DNA of 64,000 nt from Flavobacterium silvaticum. GTDB taxonomy: Bacteria; Bacteroidota; Bacteroidia; Flavobacteriales; Flavobacteriaceae. This document shows positions 8,902 to 16,635 of the stretch, one piece after another; position 1 is the stretch's first letter; each line of letters starts with the position of its first letter. The translations under genes and the position numbers were made by a program. A model generated the notes under the pieces. That model saw only the letters and a list, made by a program, of their open reading frames with translations, was not told where the DNA came from and did no database searches. The DNA lies in the NCBI RefSeq assembly GCF_012911565.1, contig NZ_JAAMPU010000104.1, positions 179,608 through 243,607 of the forward strand, given 5' to 3'.

Positions 8902-10497
8902 ATGAGGTTGAAAGCGCCGTTGTTGATTTTAGTTTTCTTTTTTTCCGGCGTTTGCTTTGGAAATGATTTTGGCAATCCCACGATCGAGAAAGGCTGGAAC
9001 GAACTTGTCAAAGACCATGAAAAGGAAGCGCTCGGCTATTTCTGGCAGGCGAACCGCGTTGCCATCGCCCAAAACAACATCGGCGATATTGCAGAATCCT
9101 ATTTTTACTTAGGTATCTGTTCGTATGGATCAAGCCTTGAAAACGGATTGCAATTCGCCACAAAAGCACTTTCTGAATATAAGAAACTCGAAAAGTCAGA
9201 TTTGCATCGGGCGACAATCGGGCGAAGCAAATGCCTGCAATTGATCAGCACCATTTACAGCCGCCAGAAAAAATACACAGCAGCACTAAAACTCAGCAAG
9301 GAAGTTGTGCATCATCTGCAAAGCACCAATTACGACAATGCAACTTTGGGATTGGCTTACAGAAGCATTGGCGAATTATACGAACTTCAAAACAAAAAAG
9401 ATTCGTCAAAAGTATTTTACCATCTCGCATTTGAGGTGTTTGAAAAATCAAAAAGTATCGCGTATCTGCCGGGCATATATTCCAAACTCGGCATGCTTTC
9501 AATGGACGAAAAAAGCAAAGCCGTCAGTTTAAATTATTTCAAAAAGGCGCTTCTATTATCGGAGCAAACCCAAAATAAGCAGGCCGAAGTCATTTCATTG
9601 ATCGGTCTTGGGAAATGGCATCTGGAATTGGAAAATAAGGTATCAGAAGCCGAAAACCTGTTTGAAAAAGCCTGCAACATATCGGAACAACTTTCAGATA
9701 AGACCTTTGAAATAAAGGCAATAGAAGCATTGATTGGAGTCCGAAAAAAGCAAAACAATTTTGTCGAAGTCAGTCGGTTGCAGCAAAAAATCATTGCTAT
9801 AAAAGATTCGGTTTCATCATCTGAAAAAGAGCTGATGACCAAAAAGCTCGAGGTGCAATTTGAAGTATCTGAAATAAACCGCAAGTTTGAATTGATCGCC
9901 AAACAAAAAGAGGTTTCGCGCCTGACGAATTACCTGCTCGCGACCGTAATTTTCCTTTTTATAATCGTGTTTTTGTTTTTTCGCAGAATATACAAACGCG
10001 ATAAAGTACTATTGGCGACCAAGGAAGAACTCGTTTTGGCCCTCGAAGACCAAAAGTCTTTAAAGGAACTTCAGTTCACAAATGATCTTGAATACAAAGA
10101 AGGCCAACTCAGTGCCGTGGCTTTCCAGATGTTGCAGAAAAACGAATTGCTGGAAGAAATCAGGAATGTTTTGCAACAAAAAGAGGCGCAGTGGGAAGAC
10201 CGGTTAACCAAAATAGTCAACACCAATCTGTCATCTGACACTAACTGGAAAGATTTCGACAAATATTTTGAAAGCGTCAACAAGAATTTCTACACTAAAG
10301 TCAAAAGCAATTATCCCGAAATCAGCCAGAACGACTTGAAGTTGTGTGCGCTTATCAAGCTCAATCTGTCGATAAAAGAAATGGCATCGATCTTAAATAT
10401 TTCGCCCGATAGTGTCAAGACGGCACGGTACAGGCTCCGCAAAAAACTCGGTTTGAATACAGAAGACAACCTTACGGATTTCATTCTTTCCATTTGA
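8902..10497 (+). CDS. TPR-repeat membrane regulator with C-terminal LuxR-like HTH
   Basis: 531 residues from ATG 8902. A signal peptide (MRLKAPLLILVFFFSGVCFG) is followed by several tetratricopeptide repeats (about 25-310), a coiled segment, one transmembrane helix (about 343-365, LLATVIFLFIIVFLFF), a second coiled coil, and a C-terminal helix-turn-helix (about 473-520: LSIKEMASILNISPDSVKTA, then RYRLRKKLGL). This periplasm-to-cytoplasm layout is a common Bacteroidetes one-component regulator type. The double direct repeat at its own promoter also occurs at the promoter of the secreted protein immediately downstream, so it may control itself and that gene (inference). Signal unknown. Confidence 0.85.
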   Translation: MRLKAPLLILVFFFSGVCFGNDFGNPTIEKGWNELVKDHEKEALGYFWQANRVAIAQNNIGDIAESYFYLGICSYGSSLENGLQFATKALSEYKKLEKSDLHRATIGRSKCLQLISTIYSRQKKYTAALKLSKEVVHHLQSTNYDNATLGLAYRSIGELYELQNKKDSSKVFYHLAFEVFEKSKSIAYLPGIYSKLGMLSMDEKSKAVSLNYFKKALLLSEQTQNKQAEVISLIGLGKWHLELENKVSEAENLFEKACNISEQLSDKTFEIKAIEALIGVRKKQNNFVEVSRLQQKIIAIKDSVSSSEKELMTKKLEVQFEVSEINRKFELIAKQKEVSRLTNYLLATVIFLFIIVFLFFRRIYKRDKVLLATKEELVLALEDQKSLKELQFTNDLEYKEGQLSAVAFQMLQKNELLEEIRNVLQQKEAQWEDRLTKIVNTNLSSDTNWKDFDKYFESVNKNFYTKVKSNYPEISQNDLKLCALIKLNLSIKEMASILNISPDSVKTARYRLRKKLGLNTEDNLTDFILSI

Positions 10498-10537
10498 TAC
10501 AATCCGTGTATACTCAATTTACACCAGCTATTTATAA

Positions 10538-10560
10538 ATTGTCTACCTTTTGTCCACCTC
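10538..10560 (+). promoter_or_regulatory. Double TTGTYYACC direct-repeat site, copy 2
   Basis: TTGTCTACC and TTGTCCACC lie 11 bp apart, matching copy 1 (8824-8846) at 19 of 23 positions. A -7-like box TAATTTAG (10590-10597) follows after 29 bases, the same spacing as copy 1. The downstream gene is the T9SS protein at 10633. Confidence 0.6.
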
Positions 10561-10632
10561 GTTTTTTAGGCTGTTGGAAAGAGACAGGATAATTTAGCCG
10601 GACAGTTTCATCACTAATCAAAAACACAGGCT

Positions 10633-11562
10633 ATGAAAAATCTTTACTTGTTTTTAGCAGTTACAGCCACGGCTTTCTCTTGGGCACAAGTGCCGAATGC
10701 AAGCTTTGAGGAATTTACCGGATACGGAAATGAAACCCGGTTCTGGGGTCCGAATCCAATTATAATCAGTATTACGATTCCGATTGACGGCGGCCCGTCT
10801 GTCGCGACCCCGACAATCGTTTATGAAGAAGGAACATACAATTACTGTTTTTTTACAGACGAGGCGCATACCGGAAACCGCGCCATGGAATTGCGGAATG
10901 CCTACAACCTCACCGACGCTGTCGTGGTTCCGGGGAAAATGATTCTTTTTAATGAAGATCAGGGAAGCACCACGGCCAGCGGTTGGAATGCAGGTTATCA
11001 AATGACACCGGAAACCGTTGTCGAAGGCCTTGGGTTTTACTATAAATTTTTTCCGATGGGTAACGATGTCGCTCAGGCTAAGATTGAACTTTTCAATAGT
11101 TCGAGTGGGCTTGTCGGGAGTGCGGTGGTGAACCTTTCGGGAACGCATTCGGAATACACGTATGCCTGGAGTCCGATCCAATTGCTGTCTGACGATGTGC
11201 CTACTTTTATGAGGGTGGATTTTTCAATGACTGACGGAATTTCTTCACCGACTTTAGGCAGCAGGCTTGTAGTTGACGATATCGCAACGGTCAACGTTGT
11301 ATTGTCTGATGCTACTTTGAGTCAAAAACAGTTTCAGGTATACCCTACATTGGCCGATCATGAAATCAATTTGGTAAAAGGGAGTGGTATTTCGGATGGT
11401 TCGAAATCGGTAGAAATTTTTACGGCTGACGGAAAGTCCGTAAGCAATCAATTGATTGAATTCTTTGGAAACAATCCGGCGAAGATAAATGTGAGTACAT
11501 TATCTCACGGGATTTACTTTTTGCGGATTGAAAACAACGTCTTGAAATTTGTCAAACGCTGA
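10633..11562 (+). CDS. Secreted protein with T9SS type A sorting domain
   Basis: 309 residues. A signal peptide (MKNLYLFLAVTATAFSWAQ) precedes a beta-rich body beginning VPNASFEEFTGYGNETRFWG, resembling the galactose-binding/jelly-roll N-terminal modules of many Bacteroidetes surface proteins. The last 75 or so residues (FQVYPTLADHEINL ... VEIFTADGKSV ... LSHGIYFLRIENNVLKFVKR) form a classical type A T9SS C-terminal domain. No catalytic motif is seen. It follows the TPR/LuxR regulator and shares its promoter motif, so it may be that regulator's target. A rho-independent terminator follows at 11586. Confidence 0.85.
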   Translation: MKNLYLFLAVTATAFSWAQVPNASFEEFTGYGNETRFWGPNPIIISITIPIDGGPSVATPTIVYEEGTYNYCFFTDEAHTGNRAMELRNAYNLTDAVVVPGKMILFNEDQGSTTASGWNAGYQMTPETVVEGLGFYYKFFPMGNDVAQAKIELFNSSSGLVGSAVVNLSGTHSEYTYAWSPIQLLSDDVPTFMRVDFSMTDGISSPTLGSRLVVDDIATVNVVLSDATLSQKQFQVYPTLADHEINLVKGSGISDGSKSVEIFTADGKSVSNQLIEFFGNNPAKINVSTLSHGIYFLRIENNVLKFVKR

Positions 11563-11585
11563 TACGTATCTGAATTAAAATAATG

Positions 11586-11611
11586 AAGCTCCGGAAAATG
11601 GAGCTTTTTTG
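11586..11611 (+). terminator. Rho-independent terminator after T9SS protein gene
   Basis: AAGCTCC-GGAAAAT-GGAGCTT followed by a run of T, 24 bases after the stop codon. Confidence 0.85.
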
Positions 11612-11631
11612 TTTTGACCTATCTGAATCAA

Positions 11632-12231
11632 TTACTGCTGTTGCTTATCGGCAATCCGTTTCCGAATCCGGCTCAACGACTGGTTTTTGATCCCGAGGTA
11701 AGAAGCGATATGGAAGGCAGGTATTCGTGACACTATTTCCGGATGTTCCGCGAGCAGGTTTACGTATCGCTCTTCATGGGTAAGGAACAGTAGTTCTTCG
11801 GCACGGCGTTGTGACTGGATAAAAAAGTGTTCGGCCAGGATACGACCGAAACGCTGCCAAGCCCCATGACTGGAATAAATATTTTGGAGGTAGTTGTAGG
11901 GAATGTATATGATTTCGGCATCTTCCAAAGCTTCAATGTAATACCGGCAAGGATGCTGGTAAATAAAACTCCCGAACGACACGATGAACTGGCCCTGGGA
12001 GAAGAAGAACATGTTTTTTTCTTCGCCGGTTTCCGGATCATAATGATAAAAACGAAAAATTCCCTTGACCACGATTCCCAGGTCTTTGCACACTACATTC
12101 TGCTTGTTGTAGAAATCCCCTTTGGGTATTGTCCGGTTTTGCCAATAGGGCAAACTGACGGACACTTCGTCCAGAGTCATTCCCGCAAATGAAATCAGCC
12201 TGTCCTTTAAAATGTCGATCATATCACTCAT
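11632..12231 (-). CDS. Crp/Fnr family transcriptional regulator
   Basis: 199 residues. A cyclic-nucleotide-binding-like beta-roll (about 25-120: YNKQNVVCKDLGIVVKGIF, then FFSQGQFIVSFGSFI) leads to a C-terminal winged helix with IPAFHIASYLGIKNQSLSRI. The cAMP phosphate-binding residues are not conserved, as is usual in Bacteroidetes members, so the effector is unclear. It is convergent with the T9SS gene and not obviously linked to an operon partner; the small membrane protein upstream is on the same strand with a 45-bp gap. Confidence 0.87.
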   Translation of the reverse strand: MSDMIDILKDRLISFAGMTLDEVSVSLPYWQNRTIPKGDFYNKQNVVCKDLGIVVKGIFRFYHYDPETGEEKNMFFFSQGQFIVSFGSFIYQHPCRYYIEALEDAEIIYIPYNYLQNIYSSHGAWQRFGRILAEHFFIQSQRRAEELLFLTHEERYVNLLAEHPEIVSRIPAFHIASYLGIKNQSLSRIRKRIADKQQQ

Positions 12232-12276
12232 TCCTTTAACGGAAATAAAATTAGCAGATTTATCGCATAATCTCTC

Positions 12277-12780
12277 TTAGTCTATCTGGTTGAGCCTTTT
12301 TTGTTTGATGAACTGGTACACAGATCCGCTTACGAACAGCAATAAAAACACAAGTAATGTTTGGGCTATTATTGGGTCGGTTGGAGCTTTTGCGAGAGGT
12401 TTGCCTACAGGAATCCGGGTCAGTGTTTCGTTTACCGTAGGAATCATAGACAGAAATAGACTAAACGACAGCAGGAAATTCTCAAAATAACGTGCCTTTT
12501 TAGCGTACCCTTTTTTGCGATTCAGATAGTAAGCAATTGTAATCAGCACCACAATGAAAAGCGAAAACACATGGCCAATGTTGAAACCTCCGTTCCGTGA
12601 AAGCCCCAACGCCGTCAGTGATGTCACAGTCGTAAACCAGAAATAGATTTTGCCAGAAACAGATCCCAGATCAATTTTACCAAATCGAACCAAAGATACC
12701 AACGCAGCCCCAATGGCTACAACCCCAATTACGGTATGAAAAATACCCAAAACAGAAAGTCCCATAATTTTTTTCTGCAA
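12277..12780 (-). CDS. Small four-helix membrane protein, unknown function
   Basis: 167 residues with four predicted membrane helices, around residues 7-32 (VLGIFHTVIGVVAIGAALVS), 44-62, 68-88 (IGHVFSLFIVVLITIAYYL) and 138-157 (TLLVFLLLFVSGSVYQFI). It has no signal peptide and no recognised catalytic motif. Histidines in helices 1 and 3 recall heme-binding or DUF2306-like membrane proteins, but this is only a resemblance. It lies upstream of the Crp-like regulator on the same strand and could be co-transcribed with it. Confidence 0.75.
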   Translation of the reverse strand: MQKKIMGLSVLGIFHTVIGVVAIGAALVSLVRFGKIDLGSVSGKIYFWFTTVTSLTALGLSRNGGFNIGHVFSLFIVVLITIAYYLNRKKGYAKKARYFENFLLSFSLFLSMIPTVNETLTRIPVGKPLAKAPTDPIIAQTLLVFLLLFVSGSVYQFIKQKRLNQID

Positions 12781-12914
12781 ATTTTTGGTGAAAAAATAAT
12801 GAGCGCGTTCACTTAAGTTAATTATCGAATCAAATTAAATGTTCAGATGTGATTGGTTAGGGCGTTGCGGCGGCAGGATCAGTTTTTACAGGTTGGGCAT
12901 TTTTTTCCGCCGCC

Positions 12915-13052
12915 AGGCTGCCCGCTATTGGTCCGCGCCGCAATTACCGCCGTTGCAGCCCAATTGGCGAGCTCCGTTGTCGCTGCCACTCAGGCGCAAC
13001 GGCCGGTAATTGTGGCTGTGGGCCAGTCGCTTGCATCCTTAACGCGTGCGTG
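12915..13052. repeat. Dispersed capped-hairpin repeat, copy B
   Basis: Begins AGGCTGCCCGCTATTG and ends TCGCTTGCATCC-TTAACGCGTGCGTGG. The interior holds a long imperfect hairpin: CAATTACCGCCGTTGC (12941-12956) with GCAACGGCCGGTAATTG (12996-13012). GC content is clearly above the surroundings. It starts a gene-free stretch (12781-13639) in which no convincing protein gene is seen. Confidence 0.65.
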
Positions 13053-13233
13053 GTTGGGTTGCACCGTATTCATTGTATTTGTCATTTCAATGGAGTCGAC
13101 CCTATAGACTTTATTGTTGTGTGGGATTTTTTGTGTGGATTTTTTTTAACACGGAAAAGTTCACACGGTTCTTATTGTGGGGTTCTTTAGAATGGGGTGG
13201 GAATCAAAGCTTCTCTTTGAGATCAGATGGATG

Positions 13234-13655
13234 TTCACGAATGGGATTCCGCTTTGATGATACAATGATTTTTAAGTGGCTTTCAGGTTATTGCACCCAT
13301 AGTTCACGAATGGGATTTACTTCGTACAGTTCGGACAAGGCCTCGGGTCCGCTTTGCGGCATCCCTCAAAGCGGAGCTTTGAGAAAAGGATTCAAAAGAA
13401 AAAAGCGCTCAAGCAGAGCTTGGCGCTTTTTTCTTTTGAATCCTTTTCATTCGTGACCTCGATGGGATTACCTTCGGTGATCTCGGTTAGCTCCGCTTTG
13501 AGAAAGTTAATCCTTGGCTTTCTGCGAAAGCCTTGGTCTTTTTTATTACAAATAAAATCCGTGAAACTTCCTGCGTCGTTTCCGGCTTTTATTTGTAATA
13601 AAAAATCCCGCTCTATCGAGCAGGATTTACTTTCATTCGTGACCTCGATGGGATT
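13234..13655. repeat. Array of tRNA-Leu tail-like repeats and long hairpins
   Basis: Two 25-nt segments, 13445-13469 and 13631-13655, are identical; the second contains the last 15 bases of tRNA-Leu (GACCTCGATGGGATT on the plus strand). Two shorter relatives (GTTCACGAATGGGATT) lie at 13234 and 13302. Between them are two perfect inverted repeats: 25-bp arms at 13384-13408 and 13423-13447, and 18-bp arms at 13540-13557 and 13587-13604. The repeated GCTCCGCTTTGAGAAA and TACTTCG-type segments suggest duplicated modules. Long open frames across this array (13046-13857) show no coding character. Confidence 0.7.
13601..13628 (-). terminator. Terminator of the tRNA-Lys/Lys/Leu transcript
   Basis: On the minus strand, AAATCCTGCTC-GATA-GAGCGGGATTT followed by T residues, 12 bases after the 3' end of tRNA-Leu. 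Confidence 0.75.
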
Positions 13656-13721
13656 CGAACCCATACGCCTTGCAGCACCACCCCCTCAAGATGGCGAGTC
13701 TACCAATTTCTCCACGAGGCC
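13640..13721 (-). tRNA. tRNA-Leu (GAG)
   Basis: 82 nt with a leucine-type long variable arm. The acceptor stem pairs GGCCTCG with CGAGGTC (one G-U). The anticodon loop CTTGAGG gives GAG, and the T loop is GGTTCGAATCC. CCA is not encoded. It is the last gene of a three-tRNA unit transcribed leftward. Confidence 0.93.
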
Positions 13722-13751
13722 AATAAAAAAATCGGTGGTTAAACCGATTTG

Positions 13752-13824
13752 TGACCCGACTGGGGCTCGAACCCAGGACCCCAACATTAAAAGTGTTGTG
13801 CTCTACCAACTGAGCTATCGAGTC
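13752..13824 (-). tRNA. tRNA-Lys (TTT), copy 1
   Basis: 73 nt. Acceptor GACTCGA/TCGGGTC, D arm AGCTCAGTTGGTAGAGC, anticodon loop ACTTTTA (TTT), T loop GGTTCGAGCC. The sequence is identical to the copy at 13855. Confidence 0.95.
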
Positions 13825-13854
13825 AATGCTTTAGAGAAAATACGGTCAATTTTG

Positions 13855-13927
13855 TGACCCGACTGGGGCTCGAACCCAGGACCCCAACATTAAAAGTGTT
13901 GTGCTCTACCAACTGAGCTATCGAGTC
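13855..13927 (-). tRNA. tRNA-Lys (TTT), copy 2
   Basis: 73 nt, identical to the tRNA-Lys at 13752-13824 and separated from it by 30 bp, so a recent tandem duplication or gene conversion. It is first in the unit, directly after the promoter. Confidence 0.95.
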
Positions 13928-13951
13928 ATTAGCATTTCTCCAATGCGGGTG

Positions 13952-13982
13952 CAAATATACGTGCTTATAATTAATTTTTCAA
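13952..13982 (-). promoter_or_regulatory. Promoter of the tRNA-Lys/Lys/Leu unit
   Basis: On the minus strand, TTG (13982-13980), 20 bases, TATATTTG (13959-13952), then GCACCC. This is a perfect match to the Bacteroidetes promoter pattern and lies 24 bases before the first tRNA. Confidence 0.8.
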
Positions 13983-14048
13983 ACCAATTTAATTTTAAAT
14001 TTACCTTTTTTACGCAATCCATTTCGAGCCCTTAATTTGTAAGGTTTT

Positions 14049-14579
14049 ATGACAAAAAATAAACTGGTGTTATGCGGATATATGGGCTCCGGAAAGTCTG
14101 TAATTGGTCATCTTTTAGCTAAAAAGGCCAATATTCCGTTTCTCGATCTGGACGAATATGCACAGCAAAAGGAAGGGGAATCGATTTCTGAAATCATCAA
14201 AACCAAAGGCGAAATGTATTTCAGGCGTCAGGAAAGCGTCTATTTTAACGAACTTATGGATTCCAAAGAGGCATTTGTGCTTTCACTCGGTGGCGGAACT
14301 CCGGTATATGCCGGGAACCACAATAGACTAAAGGATGGTAACGTGGAATCGTTTTACCTCAAGGCATCAATTCCGGTTCTGGTTGAAAGATTATCTTCAG
14401 AAAAAGAACACAGACCTTTGATTTCAAGTCTCGAAGGCATCGAACTGGAAGAATTTATAGGGAAGCATCTGCTGGAACGACAGGAATTCTATTTTTCAGC
14501 CAAGCATGTGATTTCAGTCGATGCCAAATCTGTTGAGGAAATCGTCGGTGAAATAAACTCGATCTTATCAGCCGATTGA
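14049..14579 (+). CDS. aroK: Shikimate kinase
   Basis: 176 residues. Walker A loop GYMGSGKS at 10-17, shikimate-binding region FLDLDEYAQQKEG and SISEIIKTKGEMYFRRQE, and the LSLGGGTP motif; the lid region LSSEKEHRPL follows. The enzyme phosphorylates shikimate at O3 in chorismate synthesis in the cytoplasm. Full length for the family. Its last 12 bp overlap the tail of the convergent phosphoribosyltransferase gene. Confidence 0.95.
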   Translation: MTKNKLVLCGYMGSGKSVIGHLLAKKANIPFLDLDEYAQQKEGESISEIIKTKGEMYFRRQESVYFNELMDSKEAFVLSLGGGTPVYAGNHNRLKDGNVESFYLKASIPVLVERLSSEKEHRPLISSLEGIELEEFIGKHLLERQEFYFSAKHVISVDAKSVEEIVGEINSILSAD

Positions 14580-15065
14580 AGCCGAAGCCGCATTCTCTTT
14601 CAAAACCACCTTCACATGTTCCATGTAGGATGTCGATAATGAAATGCCTTTAAAATCAGCCTTTACGGGATATTTTTTGTGATTGCGGTCAACCAATACG
14701 GCTGTCTTGAATTTTTTGAGAGGGACTTCGAGAAAATGACGTACACCATAAATCAGGGTTGTTCCGGAGTTCAAAACATCATCTACCAAAACCAAACCTC
14801 TATTGCTGTATTCATCAGGTTTTAAAGATGTCTTTACAGCAGAAAATGGATGCTGCTTATCAATCTTGACTTCACACAGCAACACCTTTATATCTGAAAT
14901 TTCACTGACGGTGGCAGCGATTCTTTTAGCCAGGACAAATCCGTTCGAGGCAATTCCGGCCAATACGATTTCTTCTTCTTCTACAAAGGTTTCGTAGATC
15001 TGGAAGGCGATACGGCGAATTTTGTGCTCGATTTGCTGATTGGTCAGGATAATGTTTTTTGCCAT
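14568..15065 (-). CDS. Phosphoribosyltransferase family protein (PyrR-like)
   Basis: 165 residues from ATG 15065 (MAKNIILTNQQIEHKIRR); an in-frame extension upstream is low-complexity, rich in K/P/T, and would overlap the S4 gene, so it is rejected. The PRPP-binding motif is RGLVLVDDVLNSGTTLIYG near residue 100, in a type I PRTase fold with an IASNGFVLAKRIA loop before it. It resembles PyrR/Xpt-like enzymes but no pyr genes adjoin, so the base specificity is open. It follows the S4 protein gene by 10 bp and is probably co-transcribed. Confidence 0.85.
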   Translation of the reverse strand: MAKNIILTNQQIEHKIRRIAFQIYETFVEEEEIVLAGIASNGFVLAKRIAATVSEISDIKVLLCEVKIDKQHPFSAVKTSLKPDEYSNRGLVLVDDVLNSGTTLIYGVRHFLEVPLKKFKTAVLVDRNHKKYPVKADFKGISLSTSYMEHVKVVLKENAASASIG

Positions 15066-15075
15066 GGTTTTTGGT

Positions 15076-15468
15076 TTAGTCTTCGGTATGGATTTCGTCT
15101 TCGGCATCTTCATAATAGCCATCAATGTCGCGTCTGTCTTTTTTGGTCGGACGTCCTTCGCCTGCACGCCTGTAATGTTCTTTTGCCAGTTTCATGAGTT
15201 CCATTTGCTGGAAAAGTTCGGGAGGTGTTTCGTCTTTTCGGTATATATCGACCAATTTGGCACCCACACGGCTTAACGGAACATCGAGTACCTTAATGGT
15301 ATACGTGATTTGGTCTTTGCGAAAGGTAATCGTATCGCCGGGAAAAACCTCACGCGATGGCTTGGCAACGTTAGCATTTACCGTAATCTGGTTTTTGCGC
15401 GCCGCCTCGGTGACCATATTGCGTGTCTTATAATACCTGACGCACCAAAGATATTTGTCTATACGCAT
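15076..15468 (-). CDS. hslR: S4-domain RNA-binding protein (Hsp15-like)
   Basis: 130 residues. The S4 RNA-binding domain occupies the first 65 residues (MRIDKYLWCVRYYKTRNMVT, then AARKNQITVNANVAKPSREV). The basic middle (AGEGRPTKKDRRDIDGYY) and acidic tail match the Hsp15 family, which binds 50S subunits carrying nascent chains after premature release. First gene of a pair with the phosphoribosyltransferase and divergent from the FKBP-like lipoprotein. Confidence 0.85.
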   Translation of the reverse strand: MRIDKYLWCVRYYKTRNMVTEAARKNQITVNANVAKPSREVFPGDTITFRKDQITYTIKVLDVPLSRVGAKLVDIYRKDETPPELFQQMELMKLAKEHYRRAGEGRPTKKDRRDIDGYYEDAEDEIHTED

Positions 15469-15550
15469 GTAATTTTTCTAAAAGCGGCGTTAATATGGAC
15501 ACAAAAATAAATCAATATTGTATCTTGCGCACCTTAAAATTTATCAAAAA

Positions 15551-16579
15551 ATGAGGAAATTTTTATCGGTTTTAGGCCTTGCGGTTTTAGCTTTGAGCAT
15601 CAATGGCTGCAAACCGGATGACGATTCGAGTTCAGAGCCTTTACGCGATTATCAGACCCAGTACAATGTCGAAAAGGCGAATATTGAGGATTTCCTTAAA
15701 AGTCACACCTATTCAAGCACCGATGGGCAAGGATCTTTTGAAGACGCTGTTTTTGACAGTGTCGCATACAATGACCCTACTTGCCTTTGGAACGATCCGC
15801 GGCTTGGTCACAGAGAAGTTACGGCTAATGATGTGACTTACACTGTATATTGGCTAAAGCTTAATGAGGGAGCAAGTGCACATCCGTGCAATGTGGATCA
15901 GGTGCTTACTTCGTATCAGGGTTTGTATATCTATGACAATATCAATTCGGAAGACGATGATTTGACGCCTGTCGAATTTGAAACCAACAATTATCCGCAA
16001 ACTGCTTTCAGCCTTGAATCTACCATTCGCGGTTGGGGTGAGATTTTACCTGAGTTCGGAACTGCCGGAAGTGTGATAAATGTTCCGGGCGAGCCTTTAT
16101 CGTATAATGATTTTGGAGCAGGAGTGATGTTCATTCCATCTGGATTAGCATATTACAGCGTTTATCAGGGAACGATTCCTTCTTATTCGACACTTATTTT
16201 CAAGTTCAAACTGTATTCATTGACACGTTTGGATCACGACGGAGACGGAATTCCTTCATGGCTTGAAGATGTTGACCAGGAAGATGCAACATGGAATCCG
16301 GAAGACCCAATGAAGCCGCGTTACATGTATTACTTTGAGGATTCCGTGACAGACGATACAGATGGAGACGGCATTCCGGATTATCGCGATGTTGATGATG
16401 ATGGAGATAATGTATTGACAAAGGTAGAAAGCCGTATTCCCGGAAGTGAAGTAGATGGTGAGTGGCAGTATTATCCGTTCGCTTCATCTCCTGAAGATCC
16501 TCAGGGCATACCAAGTTGTAGTGGCGATTATACCACACCTACAAGGCTCAGGAAACATATGGATCCGAGTTGCCAATAA
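15551..16579 (+). CDS. FKBP-like lipoprotein with calcium-loop repeats
   Basis: 342 residues from ATG 15551; a -7-like TATCTTGC box at 15521-15528 excludes an in-frame upstream codon at 15518. A lipoprotein signal ends SINGC (about residue 21). The middle (about 90-230) reads as an FKBP-type peptidyl-prolyl isomerase fold: ESTIRGWGEILPEFGTAG, GVMFIPSGLAYYSVYQG, IPSYSTLIFKFKL. C-terminal to this are DxDxDG loops (DHDGDGIPSWLEDVD, DTDGDGIPDYRDVDDDGD) that probably bind calcium. It likely works at the outer membrane as a folding factor, like other flavobacterial FKBP lipoproteins. Several aromatic active-site residues of FKBP are hard to place, so activity is uncertain. Confidence 0.82.
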   Translation: MRKFLSVLGLAVLALSINGCKPDDDSSSEPLRDYQTQYNVEKANIEDFLKSHTYSSTDGQGSFEDAVFDSVAYNDPTCLWNDPRLGHREVTANDVTYTVYWLKLNEGASAHPCNVDQVLTSYQGLYIYDNINSEDDDLTPVEFETNNYPQTAFSLESTIRGWGEILPEFGTAGSVINVPGEPLSYNDFGAGVMFIPSGLAYYSVYQGTIPSYSTLIFKFKLYSLTRLDHDGDGIPSWLEDVDQEDATWNPEDPMKPRYMYYFEDSVTDDTDGDGIPDYRDVDDDGDNVLTKVESRIPGSEVDGEWQYYPFASSPEDPQGIPSCSGDYTTPTRLRKHMDPSCQ

Positions 16580-16587
16580 AATAAAAA

Positions 16588-16618
16588 ATAAATCCCGCCT
16601 TTCGAGCGGGATTTTTTA
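16588..16618. terminator. Bidirectional terminator between FKBP lipoprotein and transketolase
   Basis: AATCCCGC-CTTTCGA-GCGGGATT followed by a T run on the plus strand and preceded by an A run, so it can serve both convergent genes. Confidence 0.85.
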
Positions 16619-16635
16619 TGTGAAATATCCAGAGA

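Noticed and set aside
12853..13107. Plus-strand open frame of 84 codons across the capped-hairpin repeat B
   Set aside because: It follows the high-GC inverted repeat, has no homology-like motif, promoter or conserved start, and its composition reflects the repeat.
13384..13604. Possible CRISPR array or transposon ends in the hairpin array
   Set aside because: Repeats are not evenly spaced, spacers are absent, and no cas or transposase gene exists in the window.
13046..13857. Overlapping open frames (136 and 167 codons) across the tRNA-Leu array
   Set aside because: They read through hairpins, the tRNA-Leu gene antisense and tRNA-Lys, so they cannot be real proteins. The GFEP-like peptide strings are translated tRNA sequence.
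15066..15167. 34-residue extension of the phosphoribosyltransferase
   Set aside because: It is a K/P/T-rich low-complexity stretch overlapping the S4 protein gene; the ATG at 15065 gives a normal family start.
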